Positions 19,317 to 28,759 of a stretch of 64,000 bases of DNA are shown one piece after another. Under the pieces are notes generated by a model that made no database searches, was not told the origin of the DNA, and was given only the letters and a program-made list of their open reading frames with translations. A program made the position numbers and the translations under genes. Every line of letters begins with the position of its first letter. The stretch's first letter is position 1. This DNA is from Pseudoalteromonas sp. Z1A8 (lineage in GTDB: Bacteria > Pseudomonadota > Gammaproteobacteria > Enterobacterales > Alteromonadaceae). The stretch is from assembly GCF_011378855.1 (NCBI RefSeq), contig NZ_WTLB01000015.1:1-64000 (forward strand), written 5' to 3'.

Positions 19317-19349
19317 ACCCCTTTTTAGTAATAATTTATAGGATTTTTC

Positions 19350-20630
19350 ATGACAATTAGCCAAGACTTATTTGAACGCGCTCAAGCTTCTATTCCTGGT
19401 GGCGTAAACTCGCCAGTACGTGCTTTTAATGGTGTAGGCGGTACGCCGCTATTTATTACAAAAGCAGAAGGCGCGTTTACATTTGATGCCGACGGTAATC
19501 GTTATATTGATTATGTTGGCTCTTGGGGGCCTATGATCATGGGCCATAACCACCCTGCAATTAAACAAGCCGTGCACGAAGCTGTAGAAAATGGCCTTAG
19601 CTATGGTGCACCAACTGAAGCCGAAATATTAATGGCTGAAAAAGTAAAAGAGCTGGTTCCATCAATCGAAAAAGTACGTATGGTTAGCTCAGGCACTGAA
19701 GCGACTATGAGTGCAATTCGTTTAGCACGTGGCTTTACCGGCCGCGATAAAATATTAAAATTTGAAGGTTGTTACCACGGCCATGCTGACTCGTTATTAG
19801 TTAAGGCAGGCTCTGGTGCACTAACAATGGGCGTACCTAATTCTCCAGGTATTCCTGAGGACTTTGCTAAGCATACACTTACGGTATCGTTTAATAACCT
19901 AGATGAAGTAAAAGCTATTTTTGCAAAATACGCTGACGAAATTGCCTGTATTATTGTAGAGCCAGTAGCCGGTAACATGAACTGCATTCCACCAGTGCCA
20001 GGCTTTTTAGAAGGTTTACGCGCAGTATGTGATGAATACAAGTCTGTGCTTATTTTTGATGAAGTAATGACGGGCTTTCGTGTTGCTCTTGGCGGCGCAC
20101 AAGCTTATTACAACATTAAACCAGACCTTACGTGTTTAGGTAAAGTCATTGGCGGCGGCATGCCTGTTGGCGCATTTGGTGGTAAAACCGAAATAATGGA
20201 TTACATTGCGCCTGTGGGTCCTGTTTACCAAGCGGGTACTCTTTCTGGTAACCCTATTGCGATGGCTGCAGGTTTAAAATCACTTGAGCTATTATGTGAG
20301 CCTGGTTTACACGATAAGTTAGAAGCGACGTCTAAAGCAATTTGTGAAGGCTTTGAAGCTGGCGCTAAAAAAGCAGGCATTGCATTAACAACTAATTATG
20401 CTGGCGGCATGTATGGATTCTTTTTTACTGATGCTGAAAAAGTAACGACATACAAACAAGCTACTGAATGCGATCTAGAGCGCTTCAAACGTTTTTTCCA
20501 CCTTATGCTTGAAGAAGGTGTGTACCTTGCTCCATCAGCATTTGAAGCTGGTTTTGTATGTGCTGCGCATACTGAGCAAGAAGTAAAAGAAACAATAGCG
20601 GCAGCAGAACGCTCGTTTGCTAAACTTTAA
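19350..20630 (+). CDS. hemL: glutamate-1-semialdehyde 2,1-aminomutase
   Basis: A 426-residue PLP enzyme making 5-aminolevulinate from glutamate-1-semialdehyde, the C5 route to heme. The PLP-binding lysine is K265 in [16 protein letters not shown]. Other hallmarks are [11 protein letters not shown] at the N terminus, [18 protein letters not shown], and [10 protein letters not shown]. Full length, no anomaly. AGGA precedes the ATG. It ends before a strong terminator. hemJ two genes upstream serves the same pathway. Confidence 0.98.
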   Translation: MTISQDLFERAQASIPGGVNSPVRAFNGVGGTPLFITKAEGAFTFDADGNRYIDYVGSWGPMIMGHNHPAIKQAVHEAVENGLSYGAPTEAEILMAEKVKELVPSIEKVRMVSSGTEATMSAIRLARGFTGRDKILKFEGCYHGHADSLLVKAGSGALTMGVPNSPGIPEDFAKHTLTVSFNNLDEVKAIFAKYADEIACIIVEPVAGNMNCIPPVPGFLEGLRAVCDEYKSVLIFDEVMTGFRVALGGAQAYYNIKPDLTCLGKVIGGGMPVGAFGGKTEIMDYIAPVGPVYQAGTLSGNPIAMAAGLKSLELLCEPGLHDKLEATSKAICEGFEAGAKKAGIALTTNYAGGMYGFFFTDAEKVTTYKQATECDLERFKRFFHLMLEEGVYLAPSAFEAGFVCAAHTEQEVKETIAAAERSFAKL

Positions 20631-20695
20631 GTTAAAATTACTTATTATATTTTATAAGCAATTGTTTTACGGTGCGTAATTAAGACTAAAGATTG

Positions 20696-20721
20696 AAAAA
20701 AGCCCGAAAGGGCTTTTTTTA
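20696..20721 (+). terminator. hemL terminator
   Basis: AGCCC-GAAA-GGGCT (20701-20714) followed by seven T. A GAAA tetraloop caps the stem. It is about 70 bp past the hemL stop. Confidence 0.9.
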
Positions 20722-20807
20722 TTTGTAATGTACTATAAATGAATGATAATTAAGCATAACAAGGTCTATTCACCTTTACCCTAATTACAAAAATACAAGA
20801 GAGCCTT

Positions 20808-22649
20808 ATGTCAGGATTACGTCAATTTTCTTTTCCCGCTATCCAGCTAATGGCAAATTTAAAATACAAAACTAAAATCAGCTTAATGTTTGGAATTTTA
20901 CTCGTTCCTCTTGCACTTAGTTTGTTTTTTTTAGTCTCATTATTAAGTGACAGTATTACTGTTTCAAAAATGCAGCAACAAGGCTTAAAAGGCTACAGAC
21001 CTATACTTTCAAACTTGATGCAAGGTGATATAAATCAAAATATAAAAATAGCCCGCTCACTCGGTTTTGATATAAAAAACGATCAAGAAAATGAAGTACT
21101 CGAACTTGTTTCTATTCAGTCAAACCTAGCCTTAGATAGTCAGTTAGCTAGTGCTTATGTAAACCGCTCTTTAGTTACCCCAATTCCTGCACTTATAATG
21201 CAAATAAACTCGACAGCGCAAAGCGCAAACACTGTTTTGGCAAGTAATCGTTTTACGCCAGATACATTTATAGCACTTTCAAATTTTAGTAAGTCACTTC
21301 CTTTATACGAAAAACAACTCGATAAAATACTTAATGTAGCCACCAATGCAGATAAATCAGTAAATAAAGCGCTCATGCCTTCGTTAACTAATTTACACAG
21401 TGCTGTTGGTGCATTCAAAAAAGCGATAGATGAAAAACTACTTGAGCCGGACGATATCCTATTAACTCAAGCAGAGTTTACTAAGCTAACAAGCAACGTT
21501 CACAGTAGTATTAATCAACTTGTTAGTAAGAGCATTCCAACACTTGAGAGCCTTATTGAAGCAAAACTGCAAACTCAACAGTGGACACGAAACCTTGTTT
21601 TAGCCGCTTCATTGATCAGTTTGTTATTTGCATTTTATTTGATGATTGGTTTTTATTTTGCAGTTGTTGATACCATTAATCGCTTTGCTGATGCAGCGAA
21701 TAGAGCCGCGAATGGTGACTTAAATGCAACTATCGATTCGAGCACTAATGATGAAATGGGAATTATTGCATCGCGCTACAACGCATTACTTAACGCATTT
21801 TCACATTTATTATTTGATGTTAAAGCAAGTACAGAAGAGCTATGTGGTGCAACTAAATCGCTATCACATGCGAGTAGCCAAACAAGTAATGATGTTTCAA
21901 AACAGCAAATCCGAGTAAACGCTATTTATAATGCTTTAAGTGAAATGGCTCAAAACGCACTTGCAGTTGAAGAATCAGCGCACCAAGCAACACTTACCGC
22001 GCAAGATGCTGCAATGCATGTAAAACAAGGTTCAGACAATACAATGGAGCTTGCTAAATACATGCAAGACCTACAGATTGAATTTGCAGAAAGCCAGCAA
22101 GCACTCGATAAGCTAGCGCAAGATAGCCAAGAAATTAGCAAAGTTAGCAAAGGGATCAGTGAAATAGCCGATCAAACAAACTTGCTTGCACTTAATGCCG
22201 CTATTGAAGCCGCACGCGCTGGCGAGCATGGTCGTGGATTTGCCGTTGTAGCTGATGAGGTAAGAACACTTGCTCAGCGTACACAAACGCAAACCCAAGA
22301 AATTCACCAAATTATTAGTTCCTTACAACAGGCATCTGACGACACTCAGCAAAAAATGCGCTCAAGTGTTGAAAAAATGGAGCAATCAGTAAAAGCAGCC
22401 AACCAAACTAATGATGTATTGCAAAGTGCAGAACAAAGCATGGGTGATATTAAACATCAGGGTGAAGTTATTGCAGAGCGTGTTAAACAGCAGTCAAATG
22501 CGACAACACAAGCATTGAATGATTCGCAAGAGGTGAGTAATTTAGCAGATCAAACGCTAACATCAGCTCAATCAACGCTGCAAGATGCACAACAGCTAAG
22601 TCGCTTATCCGATGATTTAACTAAATCGATGCAGTTTTTTAAATCTTAA
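20808..22649 (+). CDS. methyl-accepting chemotaxis protein
   Basis: A 613-residue chemoreceptor. TM1 is at about 25-50. A periplasmic, mostly helical sensor region runs to about 260, without a recognisable Cache domain; a four-helix-bundle type is possible. TM2 is at about 263-285. HAMP (about 287-340, [17 protein letters not shown]) and a signalling domain follow. The signalling hairpin is centred on [35 protein letters not shown] (about 453-487). There is no C-terminal CheR-docking pentapeptide. Ligand is unknown. The gene stands alone; a 160-bp repeat element starts at the base after its stop codon. Confidence 0.92.
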   Translation: MSGLRQFSFPAIQLMANLKYKTKISLMFGILLVPLALSLFFLVSLLSDSITVSKMQQQGLKGYRPILSNLMQGDINQNIKIARSLGFDIKNDQENEVLELVSIQSNLALDSQLASAYVNRSLVTPIPALIMQINSTAQSANTVLASNRFTPDTFIALSNFSKSLPLYEKQLDKILNVATNADKSVNKALMPSLTNLHSAVGAFKKAIDEKLLEPDDILLTQAEFTKLTSNVHSSINQLVSKSIPTLESLIEAKLQTQQWTRNLVLAASLISLLFAFYLMIGFYFAVVDTINRFADAANRAANGDLNATIDSSTNDEMGIIASRYNALLNAFSHLLFDVKASTEELCGATKSLSHASSQTSNDVSKQQIRVNAIYNALSEMAQNALAVEESAHQATLTAQDAAMHVKQGSDNTMELAKYMQDLQIEFAESQQALDKLAQDSQEISKVSKGISEIADQTNLLALNAAIEAARAGEHGRGFAVVADEVRTLAQRTQTQTQEIHQIISSLQQASDDTQQKMRSSVEKMEQSVKAANQTNDVLQSAEQSMGDIKHQGEVIAERVKQQSNATTQALNDSQEVSNLADQTLTSAQSTLQDAQQLSRLSDDLTKSMQFFKS

Positions 22650-22809
22650 TACCAATACGCTTAATTAAGTGATCTATTTTGAGGGAAGAAAATCGTGTCG
22701 ATAACAAGGCAAAAATTTCGTTATTTAGTTGTTCTATATCAGAAATTTTTAACGTAGTTAACGTCAGATTTAACCCCTCAAATTGATTAAGTATTATTAC
22801 GGATTGGTA
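22650..22809. repeat. 160-bp palindromic repeat element (MITE/REP-like)
   Basis: Ends TACCAAT (22650) and ATTGGTA (22803-22809) are inverted. The outer arms (CGCTTAATTAAGTGATC... against ...GATTAAGTATTATTACGG) are imperfectly complementary, as are TTTTGAGGG and CCCCTCAAA further in. No coding capacity. A compact relative is at 37812-37843. It starts directly after the chemoreceptor stop codon (22647-22649). Confidence 0.7.
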
Positions 22810-22826
22810 TAATTACGCTAACTATA

Positions 22827-22871
22827 CTTTAAACAACAAAGCCGCTAAATAAGCGGCTTTGTTGTTTAAAG
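22827..22871. terminator. strong bidirectional terminator (mrcB)
   Basis: A perfect stem of about 20 bp: ACTTTAAACAACAAAGCCGCT against AGCGGCTTTGTTGTTTAAAGT with a short AAATA loop. It lies 11 bp after the mrcB stop, and on the plus strand it also backs the chemoreceptor gene. Confidence 0.9.
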
Positions 22872-22881
22872 TAATCTTAAA

Positions 22882-25224
22882 TTAACGAATACATTGTGGT
22901 CTTGGCTCGAACTCACTCGCTCTAAGCGGTAGCTGAATCACCTTGCCACATCCTGGTGGTGCCTGCTTACCCGTTTGTTCATTTACAAATGCCCAGCGAA
23001 TTGATGGTGGACGCGTATCAGCTATTGCTTGTGGGTTAAGTGGCTTTAAGTAACGAATATACGCTTCTAATGCGCCTACGCTGCCTGTTAACCCCGTGCT
23101 TTTGTTGTCGTCTCGACCAAGCCACGCAACAGTCACTGTATTTTGATCAAAGCCTGCAAACCAACTATCACGTAAATCGTTACTAGTCCCTGTTTTACCT
23201 GCTAGTTGGATTGACGGGAAGTGTAAATTTAAGCGTTTAGCAGTGCCGTCTTTCGTTACGCGTTTCATCGCGTATTTAGTCATATACATTGCAGATTTAT
23301 CAAAACGAGGCTCTGCATTTACTTTATGCTTATAAAGTACTTTACCAACCGAGTCAGTTAATGCCGAAATTGCAGTGAGCTTTTTATATTCGCCATCTGC
23401 AGCAATTGTCGTATAAAGCTGAGCAACTTCAAAACTCGACATTTCAACAGCCCCTAAAAGCAACGATGGGTATTCGTTTATCGCCCCTTTAGCGCCTAAT
23501 CCTTTTAGTGTTTTCGCGACTTTATCAACACCTACATCGAGGCCTAAATTAACCGCTGGAATATTAATACTGTTACTAAATGCTTTATAAAGAGGGATTG
23601 CTCCACGGTATTTATGATCAAAATTTTCTGGTTGCCACACTTTTCCCTGCTCATTTGTAACCTGTACTGGCGAGTCATCAAGCAAAGTAGCTAAATTATA
23701 ATGTGGTAATTGCAAGGCGGTTAAATACACAGCTGGTTTAACCAGCGAGCCGATATTACGTTTTGTATCTAAAACACGGTTAAACCCTGAATAACGAACA
23801 TCGCGCCCTGCAACAAGTGCAGATACACCGCCCTTTTCTACATTAACAGATATCATGGCTGCTTCTAGTTTTTCGGTTCTAGGACGATTCTCCAGGTACG
23901 GTAAGCTCTTTTCAATAGACTCCTCCATTGCTGTTTGCTTTTGTAAGTCAAAATAAGTAAATACTCTTACGCCTGCATCAAGTGTTTGCTGATCTGGCAA
24001 TAATTCATTTAGTTCTCTGTTTACTAACTCTAAATAACCTGGATATGATTTTTGTAAACTCGCTTTCATTGGCGCAATATCAATTGGGCGATTAAGCGAT
24101 GCACGGTACTCTTTTGTGCTAAGTAGCTTGTTTTCAACCATAAGGCGAAGCACTAAGTCTCGGCGCTCCATTGTGCGCTCTTTATAACGACGTGGGTTGT
24201 AATAAGATGGACCTTTAACCATAGCCACCAGCAACGCAATTTGGTCGTATTCAAGCTCGTCTACCGGCTTTGAAAAATAAAACTCAGACGCAAGGCCCAT
24301 GCCGTGCACACCTTGGTTGTATGACTGCCCTAGGTATACTTCATTTAAGTAAGCTTCTAATATTTGATCTTTTGAATAACGGTAATCTAAAATAAGGGCA
24401 ATAAAGGCTTCATTTATTTTTCGTACTAAAGAACGCTCACGCGTTAGGTAAATGTTTTTAGCTAGTTGCTGAGTAAGTGTGCTGCCACCTTGAACGGTGC
24501 GCCCCGCTTTAATATTTGAATAAAGCGCGCGTAAAATAGAAAACACCGACACACCATGATGCTCATAAAAATTACGGTCTTCAACCACCAGCAGGGTATC
24601 TTTTAGCATTGCAGGAAACTTATCTAGCGGTACAAATTCTCTATCTTGTTTAGAGTCGTTACCAATACGCGCTATTTGCACAGGCTCTAGGCGAGCAGAG
24701 TTTAAGCGCCTACCAAACTTATCTTTAATGGTTGCAACTTTTTGCCCTGCAAAGCGAAGTTCAATAATATGTGATTTTTCAAGGCCATCATAAAATTCAA
24801 AATCACGACGGTAAATTTTAATGCTATCTGCTGTTTTAACAAACTGCCCTGTTCGGCTCAATCTATTAACGGATGAATAATTTAAACGCTCAAGTTCAAA
24901 TACAACCTCTTGGCTTGATAAAAACTGCCCCGGATAAAACGCCATAGAACGAGCATACACTTGCGCTGGAAGCTGCCATTTATTGCCTTCAAATATACGT
25001 GTTGTTTTTGAGTCTAAATAAATAAAGTACATCGCCATAGCAATAAAAACGGCTAAGCTCAACTTCCAAAAAACCGACCATGTTTTTCTCATAAAAGAGC
25101 GTTTAACAGTGGTTTTAACTGTTTTTTTACTGCCCTTTGATGTGCTTTTTTTTGTCGTGCTTGACGATTTACTTGCACGTTTAGCTGCAGGTTTGCTGGT
25201 AGGTGTTTTTTTATTATCGGCCAT
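22882..25224 (-). CDS. mrcB: penicillin-binding protein 1B
   Basis: A 780-residue bifunctional class A PBP that polymerises and cross-links peptidoglycan. A Lys/Ser-rich cytoplasmic tail (1-48) is followed by one membrane helix (about 52-70) and a UB2H-like region, which suggests control by LpoB. The glycosyltransferase domain has EDRNFYEHHG (from about 214) and GGSTLTQQLAKN (from about 244). The transpeptidase domain has SLVK (about 492), SNS in AFSNSINIP, and KTGTSND (about 674). Length matches PBP1b. Position near hemL and the clc gene is conserved in enterobacteria. Confidence 0.96.
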   Translation of the reverse strand: MADNKKTPTSKPAAKRASKSSSTTKKSTSKGSKKTVKTTVKRSFMRKTWSVFWKLSLAVFIAMAMYFIYLDSKTTRIFEGNKWQLPAQVYARSMAFYPGQFLSSQEVVFELERLNYSSVNRLSRTGQFVKTADSIKIYRRDFEFYDGLEKSHIIELRFAGQKVATIKDKFGRRLNSARLEPVQIARIGNDSKQDREFVPLDKFPAMLKDTLLVVEDRNFYEHHGVSVFSILRALYSNIKAGRTVQGGSTLTQQLAKNIYLTRERSLVRKINEAFIALILDYRYSKDQILEAYLNEVYLGQSYNQGVHGMGLASEFYFSKPVDELEYDQIALLVAMVKGPSYYNPRRYKERTMERRDLVLRLMVENKLLSTKEYRASLNRPIDIAPMKASLQKSYPGYLELVNRELNELLPDQQTLDAGVRVFTYFDLQKQTAMEESIEKSLPYLENRPRTEKLEAAMISVNVEKGGVSALVAGRDVRYSGFNRVLDTKRNIGSLVKPAVYLTALQLPHYNLATLLDDSPVQVTNEQGKVWQPENFDHKYRGAIPLYKAFSNSINIPAVNLGLDVGVDKVAKTLKGLGAKGAINEYPSLLLGAVEMSSFEVAQLYTTIAADGEYKKLTAISALTDSVGKVLYKHKVNAEPRFDKSAMYMTKYAMKRVTKDGTAKRLNLHFPSIQLAGKTGTSNDLRDSWFAGFDQNTVTVAWLGRDDNKSTGLTGSVGALEAYIRYLKPLNPQAIADTRPPSIRWAFVNEQTGKQAPPGCGKVIQLPLRASEFEPRPQCIR

Positions 25225-25320
25225 TTAAGTGTAATTTATTCCAAGGGTTATTCACGAGAGTGAGCTTAGCATATAGGGCATAGCCTAACATCCGAAAAGT
25301 TAACCCCCCCTGAAACAAAA

Positions 25321-25343
25321 AAAGCTCTACCGAAATAGAGCTT
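25321..25343 (-). terminator. amtB terminator
   Basis: AAAGCTCTA / TAGAGCTTT with a 5-nt loop, followed on the minus strand by a T-run. It lies 30 bp beyond the amtB stop. Confidence 0.88.
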
Positions 25344-25372
25344 TATGTAAACACACTATTATTTAAAAACTA

Positions 25373-26602
25373 TTAGCTGTTTCGAACAGAAACAAACTCT
25401 GGGTAGGCTTCAATACCACAATCGTGTTGATCCATACCGTTTAGCTCTTCCTCTTCGGTTACTCGTATGCCCATTGTTTTGTTTAGCACAGTCCAAACAA
25501 TAAATGATGCTACAAATACAAAGCCAACAATACAAAGTAGACCAATTAACTGATTAACAAAGCTTGCATCACCGTTGGTTAGTGGTACTAACATAATACC
25601 TAATGCGCCACATGAACCGTGAACAGAGATAGCACCCACTGGATCGTCAATCTTAACTTTATCAAGTGCTATGATGCTAAATATAACAAGTGCACCACCA
25701 AGTAGACCAAGTAAACATGCCATTAATGGTGAAGGCGAAAGTGGGTCTGCTGTTATAACAACTAAGCCAGCTAATGCACCATTTAATACCATAGTTAAAT
25801 CTGATTTACCCCAAAGTACTTTACATACAAACAGTGCAGCAATAGCACCCATTGCAGCAGCAGCGTTGGTGTTAAGTAATATTTGACCTACCGCAGTGGC
25901 ATTTTCTTTATCAGAAAGTAGTAATTGAGAGCCACCGTTAAAGCCAAACCAACCCATCCATAAAATAAATGTGCCTAGTGTAGCAAGTGGTAAGTTTGAA
26001 CCTGGAATTGGGTATATTTCACCGTTCTTACCATATTTACCTTTACGAGCACCTAGGATTAATACACCTGCTAATGCTGCGGCTGCACCTGCGCCATGTA
26101 CAATTGCAGAACCTGCAAAATCAACAAAGCCCATTTCAGATAAGAAACCACCACCCCATGTCCAGTAACCTTCAATAGGGTAAATAAAACCAGTTAGGAT
26201 TACAGCAAAGCCTAGGAAAGCCCACAATTTCATACGCTCAGCAACAGCACCCGATACAATCGACATAGCCGTTGCAACAAATACTACCTGGAAGAAAAAG
26301 TCAGATTCTAAAGAATGGTCAGCATCAGCAGCTTGTGTGCCAATTAAAGCGCCTATTGAAGGAATAAAACCACCTTCGGCATTGTCTACATACATAATGT
26401 TGTAGCCAACTAATAAAAACATCGTACATGCAATTGAATACAGCGCGACATTTTTAGTTAAAATTTCAGCTGTGTTTTTAGAGCGAACTAAACCCGCTTC
26501 TAACATGGCAAAACCTGCTGCCATCCACATTACTAATATACCTGATATTAAAAAATAGAAGGTATCGAGTGAAAATTTTAGTTCTATTATTGTATTTTCC
26601 AT
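25373..26602 (-). CDS. amtB: ammonium transporter AmtB
   Basis: A 409-residue Amt-family channel with about 11 hydrophobic helices. The two histidine-bearing segments of the twin-His pore are visible in SAIVHGAGAAAALAG and ISVHGSCGALGIM. Other motifs: MWMAAGFAMLEAGLVRSKN near the N terminus and WMGWFGFNGGSQLLL. It starts 10 bp after glnK, so the pair is cotranscribed. GlnK is known to block AmtB when nitrogen is plentiful. AAGGGGG lies before the ATG. No cleavable signal peptide is obvious, unlike E. coli AmtB. Confidence 0.96.
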   Translation of the reverse strand: MENTIIELKFSLDTFYFLISGILVMWMAAGFAMLEAGLVRSKNTAEILTKNVALYSIACTMFLLVGYNIMYVDNAEGGFIPSIGALIGTQAADADHSLESDFFFQVVFVATAMSIVSGAVAERMKLWAFLGFAVILTGFIYPIEGYWTWGGGFLSEMGFVDFAGSAIVHGAGAAAALAGVLILGARKGKYGKNGEIYPIPGSNLPLATLGTFILWMGWFGFNGGSQLLLSDKENATAVGQILLNTNAAAAMGAIAALFVCKVLWGKSDLTMVLNGALAGLVVITADPLSPSPLMACLLGLLGGALVIFSIIALDKVKIDDPVGAISVHGSCGALGIMLVPLTNGDASFVNQLIGLLCIVGFVFVASFIVWTVLNKTMGIRVTEEEELNGMDQHDCGIEAYPEFVSVRNS

Positions 26603-26611
26603 GAGACCCCC

Positions 26612-26950
26612 TTAAATTGCTTCTTCGTCAAGTTCGCCAGTACGGATACGAACAATTTGATCTAAGTCGTATACGAAAATTTTACCGTCACCAATTTTAC
26701 CCGTTGATGCAATTTTAGTGATTGCTTCCACAACGCGTTGACAGTTTTCAGTACGCGTTGCAATTTCAAGTTTGATCTTAGGAATAAAATCTACTTGGTA
26801 TTCTGCACCACGATATAACTCAGTATGACCTCGTTGACGTCCAAAACCTTTGACATCAACTACTGTCATCCCCTCAATTCCTAAATCAGCGAGTGCTTCA
26901 CGCACGTCATCTAATTTAAATGGTTTTATGATTGCACTAATCATTTTCAT
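26612..26950 (-). CDS. glnK: nitrogen regulatory PII protein GlnK
   Basis: A 112-residue PII protein. The T-loop is visible as RGHTELYRGAEYQVDF with Y51, the uridylylation site, and the C-terminal signature is KIGDGKIFVYDL. The open frame extends to 27013, but the ATG at 26950 gives the canonical start MKMISAIIKPFKL and is preceded by GAGGGGG. The upstream frame would also cross the predicted sigma54 promoter. It binds ATP/ADP and 2-oxoglutarate and controls AmtB encoded just downstream. The glnK-amtB pairing argues for GlnK over GlnB. Confidence 0.96.
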   Translation of the reverse strand: MKMISAIIKPFKLDDVREALADLGIEGMTVVDVKGFGRQRGHTELYRGAEYQVDFIPKIKLEIATRTENCQRVVEAITKIASTGKIGDGKIFVYDLDQIVRIRTGELDEEAI

Positions 26951-26997
26951 AGCGGCCCCCTCGGACTCTTTATTGTTATCCTGTTGGGTTAAACAAT

Positions 26998-27012
26998 CCA
27001 ACCTTTGTGCCA
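26998..27012 (-). promoter_or_regulatory. sigma54-type promoter of glnK-amtB
   Basis: On the minus strand TGGCAC-N5-TTGG. The -24 element is perfect; the -12 element has TTGG in place of TTGC. A start site about 12 bp downstream gives a leader of about 37 nt before glnK. NtrC-type palindrome 27073-27093 sits about 75-90 bp upstream, the usual enhancer distance. Confidence 0.7.
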
Positions 27013-27072
27013 CTATTTTTATACATTTAAAAACAATAAGTTAGTATAAGTCATAAACTCAACAACAAAAAA

Positions 27073-27093
27073 AACGCACCAATTAGGTGCGTT
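27073..27093. promoter_or_regulatory. NtrC-type site that is also a terminator hairpin
   Basis: AACGCACC-AATTA-GGTGCGTT. The core GCACC-N5-GGTGC matches the NtrC enhancer consensus TGCACC-N5-GGTGCA except at the outermost base pair. On the minus strand the same hairpin is followed by eight T, so it can also end the response-regulator transcript (stop 27170). A further half-site GGTGC lies at 27116-27120. Confidence 0.65.
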
Positions 27094-27169
27094 AATTTAA
27101 CAAGTCAGCTACATTGGTGCGTGATATATCTATATATATTTATCGCGTACCTCGCTTTATTAAGAAAGG

Positions 27170-28393
27170 CTATACCACGCAGTTTCTACCTTGGCTTTTA
27201 GCTTCGTATAATGCTTTGTCAGCAACACGCATTGCCTGCGTTAAGCTAGTGTCTTGAAAGTCTGCCAAGCCTATACTTGTAGTAATTTTAATTGATTTAT
27301 CGCTAATAGAAAAATCGTAACTAGCCAACTTTTTTCTAAATACTTCAAAATATTCGCGACCGCGTTCTAGCTCTATTTCAGGTAATATTATGGCAAACTC
27401 TTCTCCGCCAACGCGTGCAACCGTAAAGTTTGAAAATGTAGATCGTATTAAAGAACCAACCTGCTTTAAGGCTTGGTCGCCGCCTTCATGGCCGAACGTA
27501 TCATTAATATTTTTGAAAAAATCGATATCAAGCAATGCAAGAGTATTTTTCTGATTTTTACCTTTAAGAAGCTTTTCTGCATATTGATAAAAATAGCGTC
27601 GGTTATGAAGCCCTGTTAAATGATCCCTATGTGCACTTTCCTTAATATCTGAAATCAGCGACAGCTGCTCCATTGTTTGAAGTACTCGACAATGAAACTC
27701 CTCATTCATAAATGGCTTTGTTAAAAAGTCATTAGCGCCGTATTTAATAAATCGCGCTGATAGGCCATGTTTCCCGGCACCCGACAAGCCAATAATCGCT
27801 AAGTCGTCTCGGCCTCTAAAATTACGCACCGCTTTAACCAGCTCAAAGCCATCCATAGAGGGCATAGCGTAGTCGGTCATAAGTAGCTTTATATCAGGAT
27901 TAGCTTTTAATATTTCGAGTGCTTGTTGGCCGTCGTGAGCATCTGTTACATCGAACAATTGCTTTTCAAGCATTTGCTTCATTAACGAGCGACTCAGCAT
28001 TGAATCATCCGCTATTAATGCCTTACAGCCTTGGTTTCTTAGTAATTGAGCAACGAGTTTTACAGCGTAGTGGTAAGAATCACGATTATCTTTAATAACA
28101 TAATCAACAACACCTAATTCAAGCATTTGTTGGCGCTTGTATTCATCTATTTTGGAGGTTAAAACGACCGTCGGAATTTTTTTAGATAAAGTATATTTTG
28201 CAACTTCACCGTGCGGAGCATCGGGCAGAGTTAAATCAACTAACGCAAGCGTATAATCGTGCTTTTCTACATAGGTTGCGCATTCAGCTAAAGACCAGGC
28301 AAAATCAATTGCTACATCAAGGTATTGTGCAGTTAAGTGTCGAAGTACCTGCTGGACTACTTTACTGTCTTCAACCACTAATACTCTTTGCAT
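27170..28393 (-). CDS. PleD-like REC-REC-GGDEF diguanylate cyclase response regulator
   Basis: A 407-residue response regulator predicted to make c-di-GMP. REC1 (1-118) has acidic E8/D9, phospho-acceptor D53 in LALVDLTLPD and K101. REC2 (about 122-243) has DD at 129-130, D174 in LLMTDYAMPSMDG and K226 in FLTKPF. The GGDEF domain (about 250-407) has RDHLTGLHNRR and an active GGEEF at 329-333. The inhibitory RxxD motif five residues before GGEEF is absent (FSNF instead), so product inhibition is not expected. No histidine kinase adjoins it. PelD, encoded 22 kb away, is a possible user of the signal; that link is inference. Confidence 0.94.
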   Translation of the reverse strand: MQRVLVVEDSKVVQQVLRHLTAQYLDVAIDFAWSLAECATYVEKHDYTLALVDLTLPDAPHGEVAKYTLSKKIPTVVLTSKIDEYKRQQMLELGVVDYVIKDNRDSYHYAVKLVAQLLRNQGCKALIADDSMLSRSLMKQMLEKQLFDVTDAHDGQQALEILKANPDIKLLMTDYAMPSMDGFELVKAVRNFRGRDDLAIIGLSGAGKHGLSARFIKYGANDFLTKPFMNEEFHCRVLQTMEQLSLISDIKESAHRDHLTGLHNRRYFYQYAEKLLKGKNQKNTLALLDIDFFKNINDTFGHEGGDQALKQVGSLIRSTFSNFTVARVGGEEFAIILPEIELERGREYFEVFRKKLASYDFSISDKSIKITTSIGLADFQDTSLTQAMRVADKALYEAKSQGRNCVV

Positions 28394-28759
28394 AAAGCTT
28401 CTCTTTACCTTTAATTAATTTAGTAACAAAACAATAAATACAACGCTATTACGGTAATAGCATTTGTCTATAAACATCCGGTGTAGAGTGCACTGATGTG
28501 CTTGAAAGCGTAATCCATTAGATTTTATTAGTGATAGCTTGTATATAAAATCAATACAAGCAGGCCCGCAATATACCTGAATTTTGTAATTAACTAAATA
28601 AAGAAACCAAATTCAAAATAACTATGAAAGTGATAAATGCCCGTCTCTAAGCGCATTTATATTTTACTTAACTAGTATTATCGGCAACTAGTCTCAATAC
28701 TTTTGTTATTTAACTCATTAATGTCTTTAATGGTGTATCAACAATAATAAGGACACCTA
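28394..28759. other. 366-bp divergent intergenic region
   Basis: No gene. It lies between the GGDEF regulator (minus) and the S10 peptidase gene (plus). An inverted repeat ATAAATGC (28633-28640) / GCATTTAT (28653-28660) with a 12-nt spacer lies about 100 bp before the peptidase ATG and could be an operator or leader hairpin. A direct repeat ACTAGT (near 28671 and 28688) is also present. AAGGAC before the ATG at 28760 is the ribosome-binding site. Confidence 0.45.
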
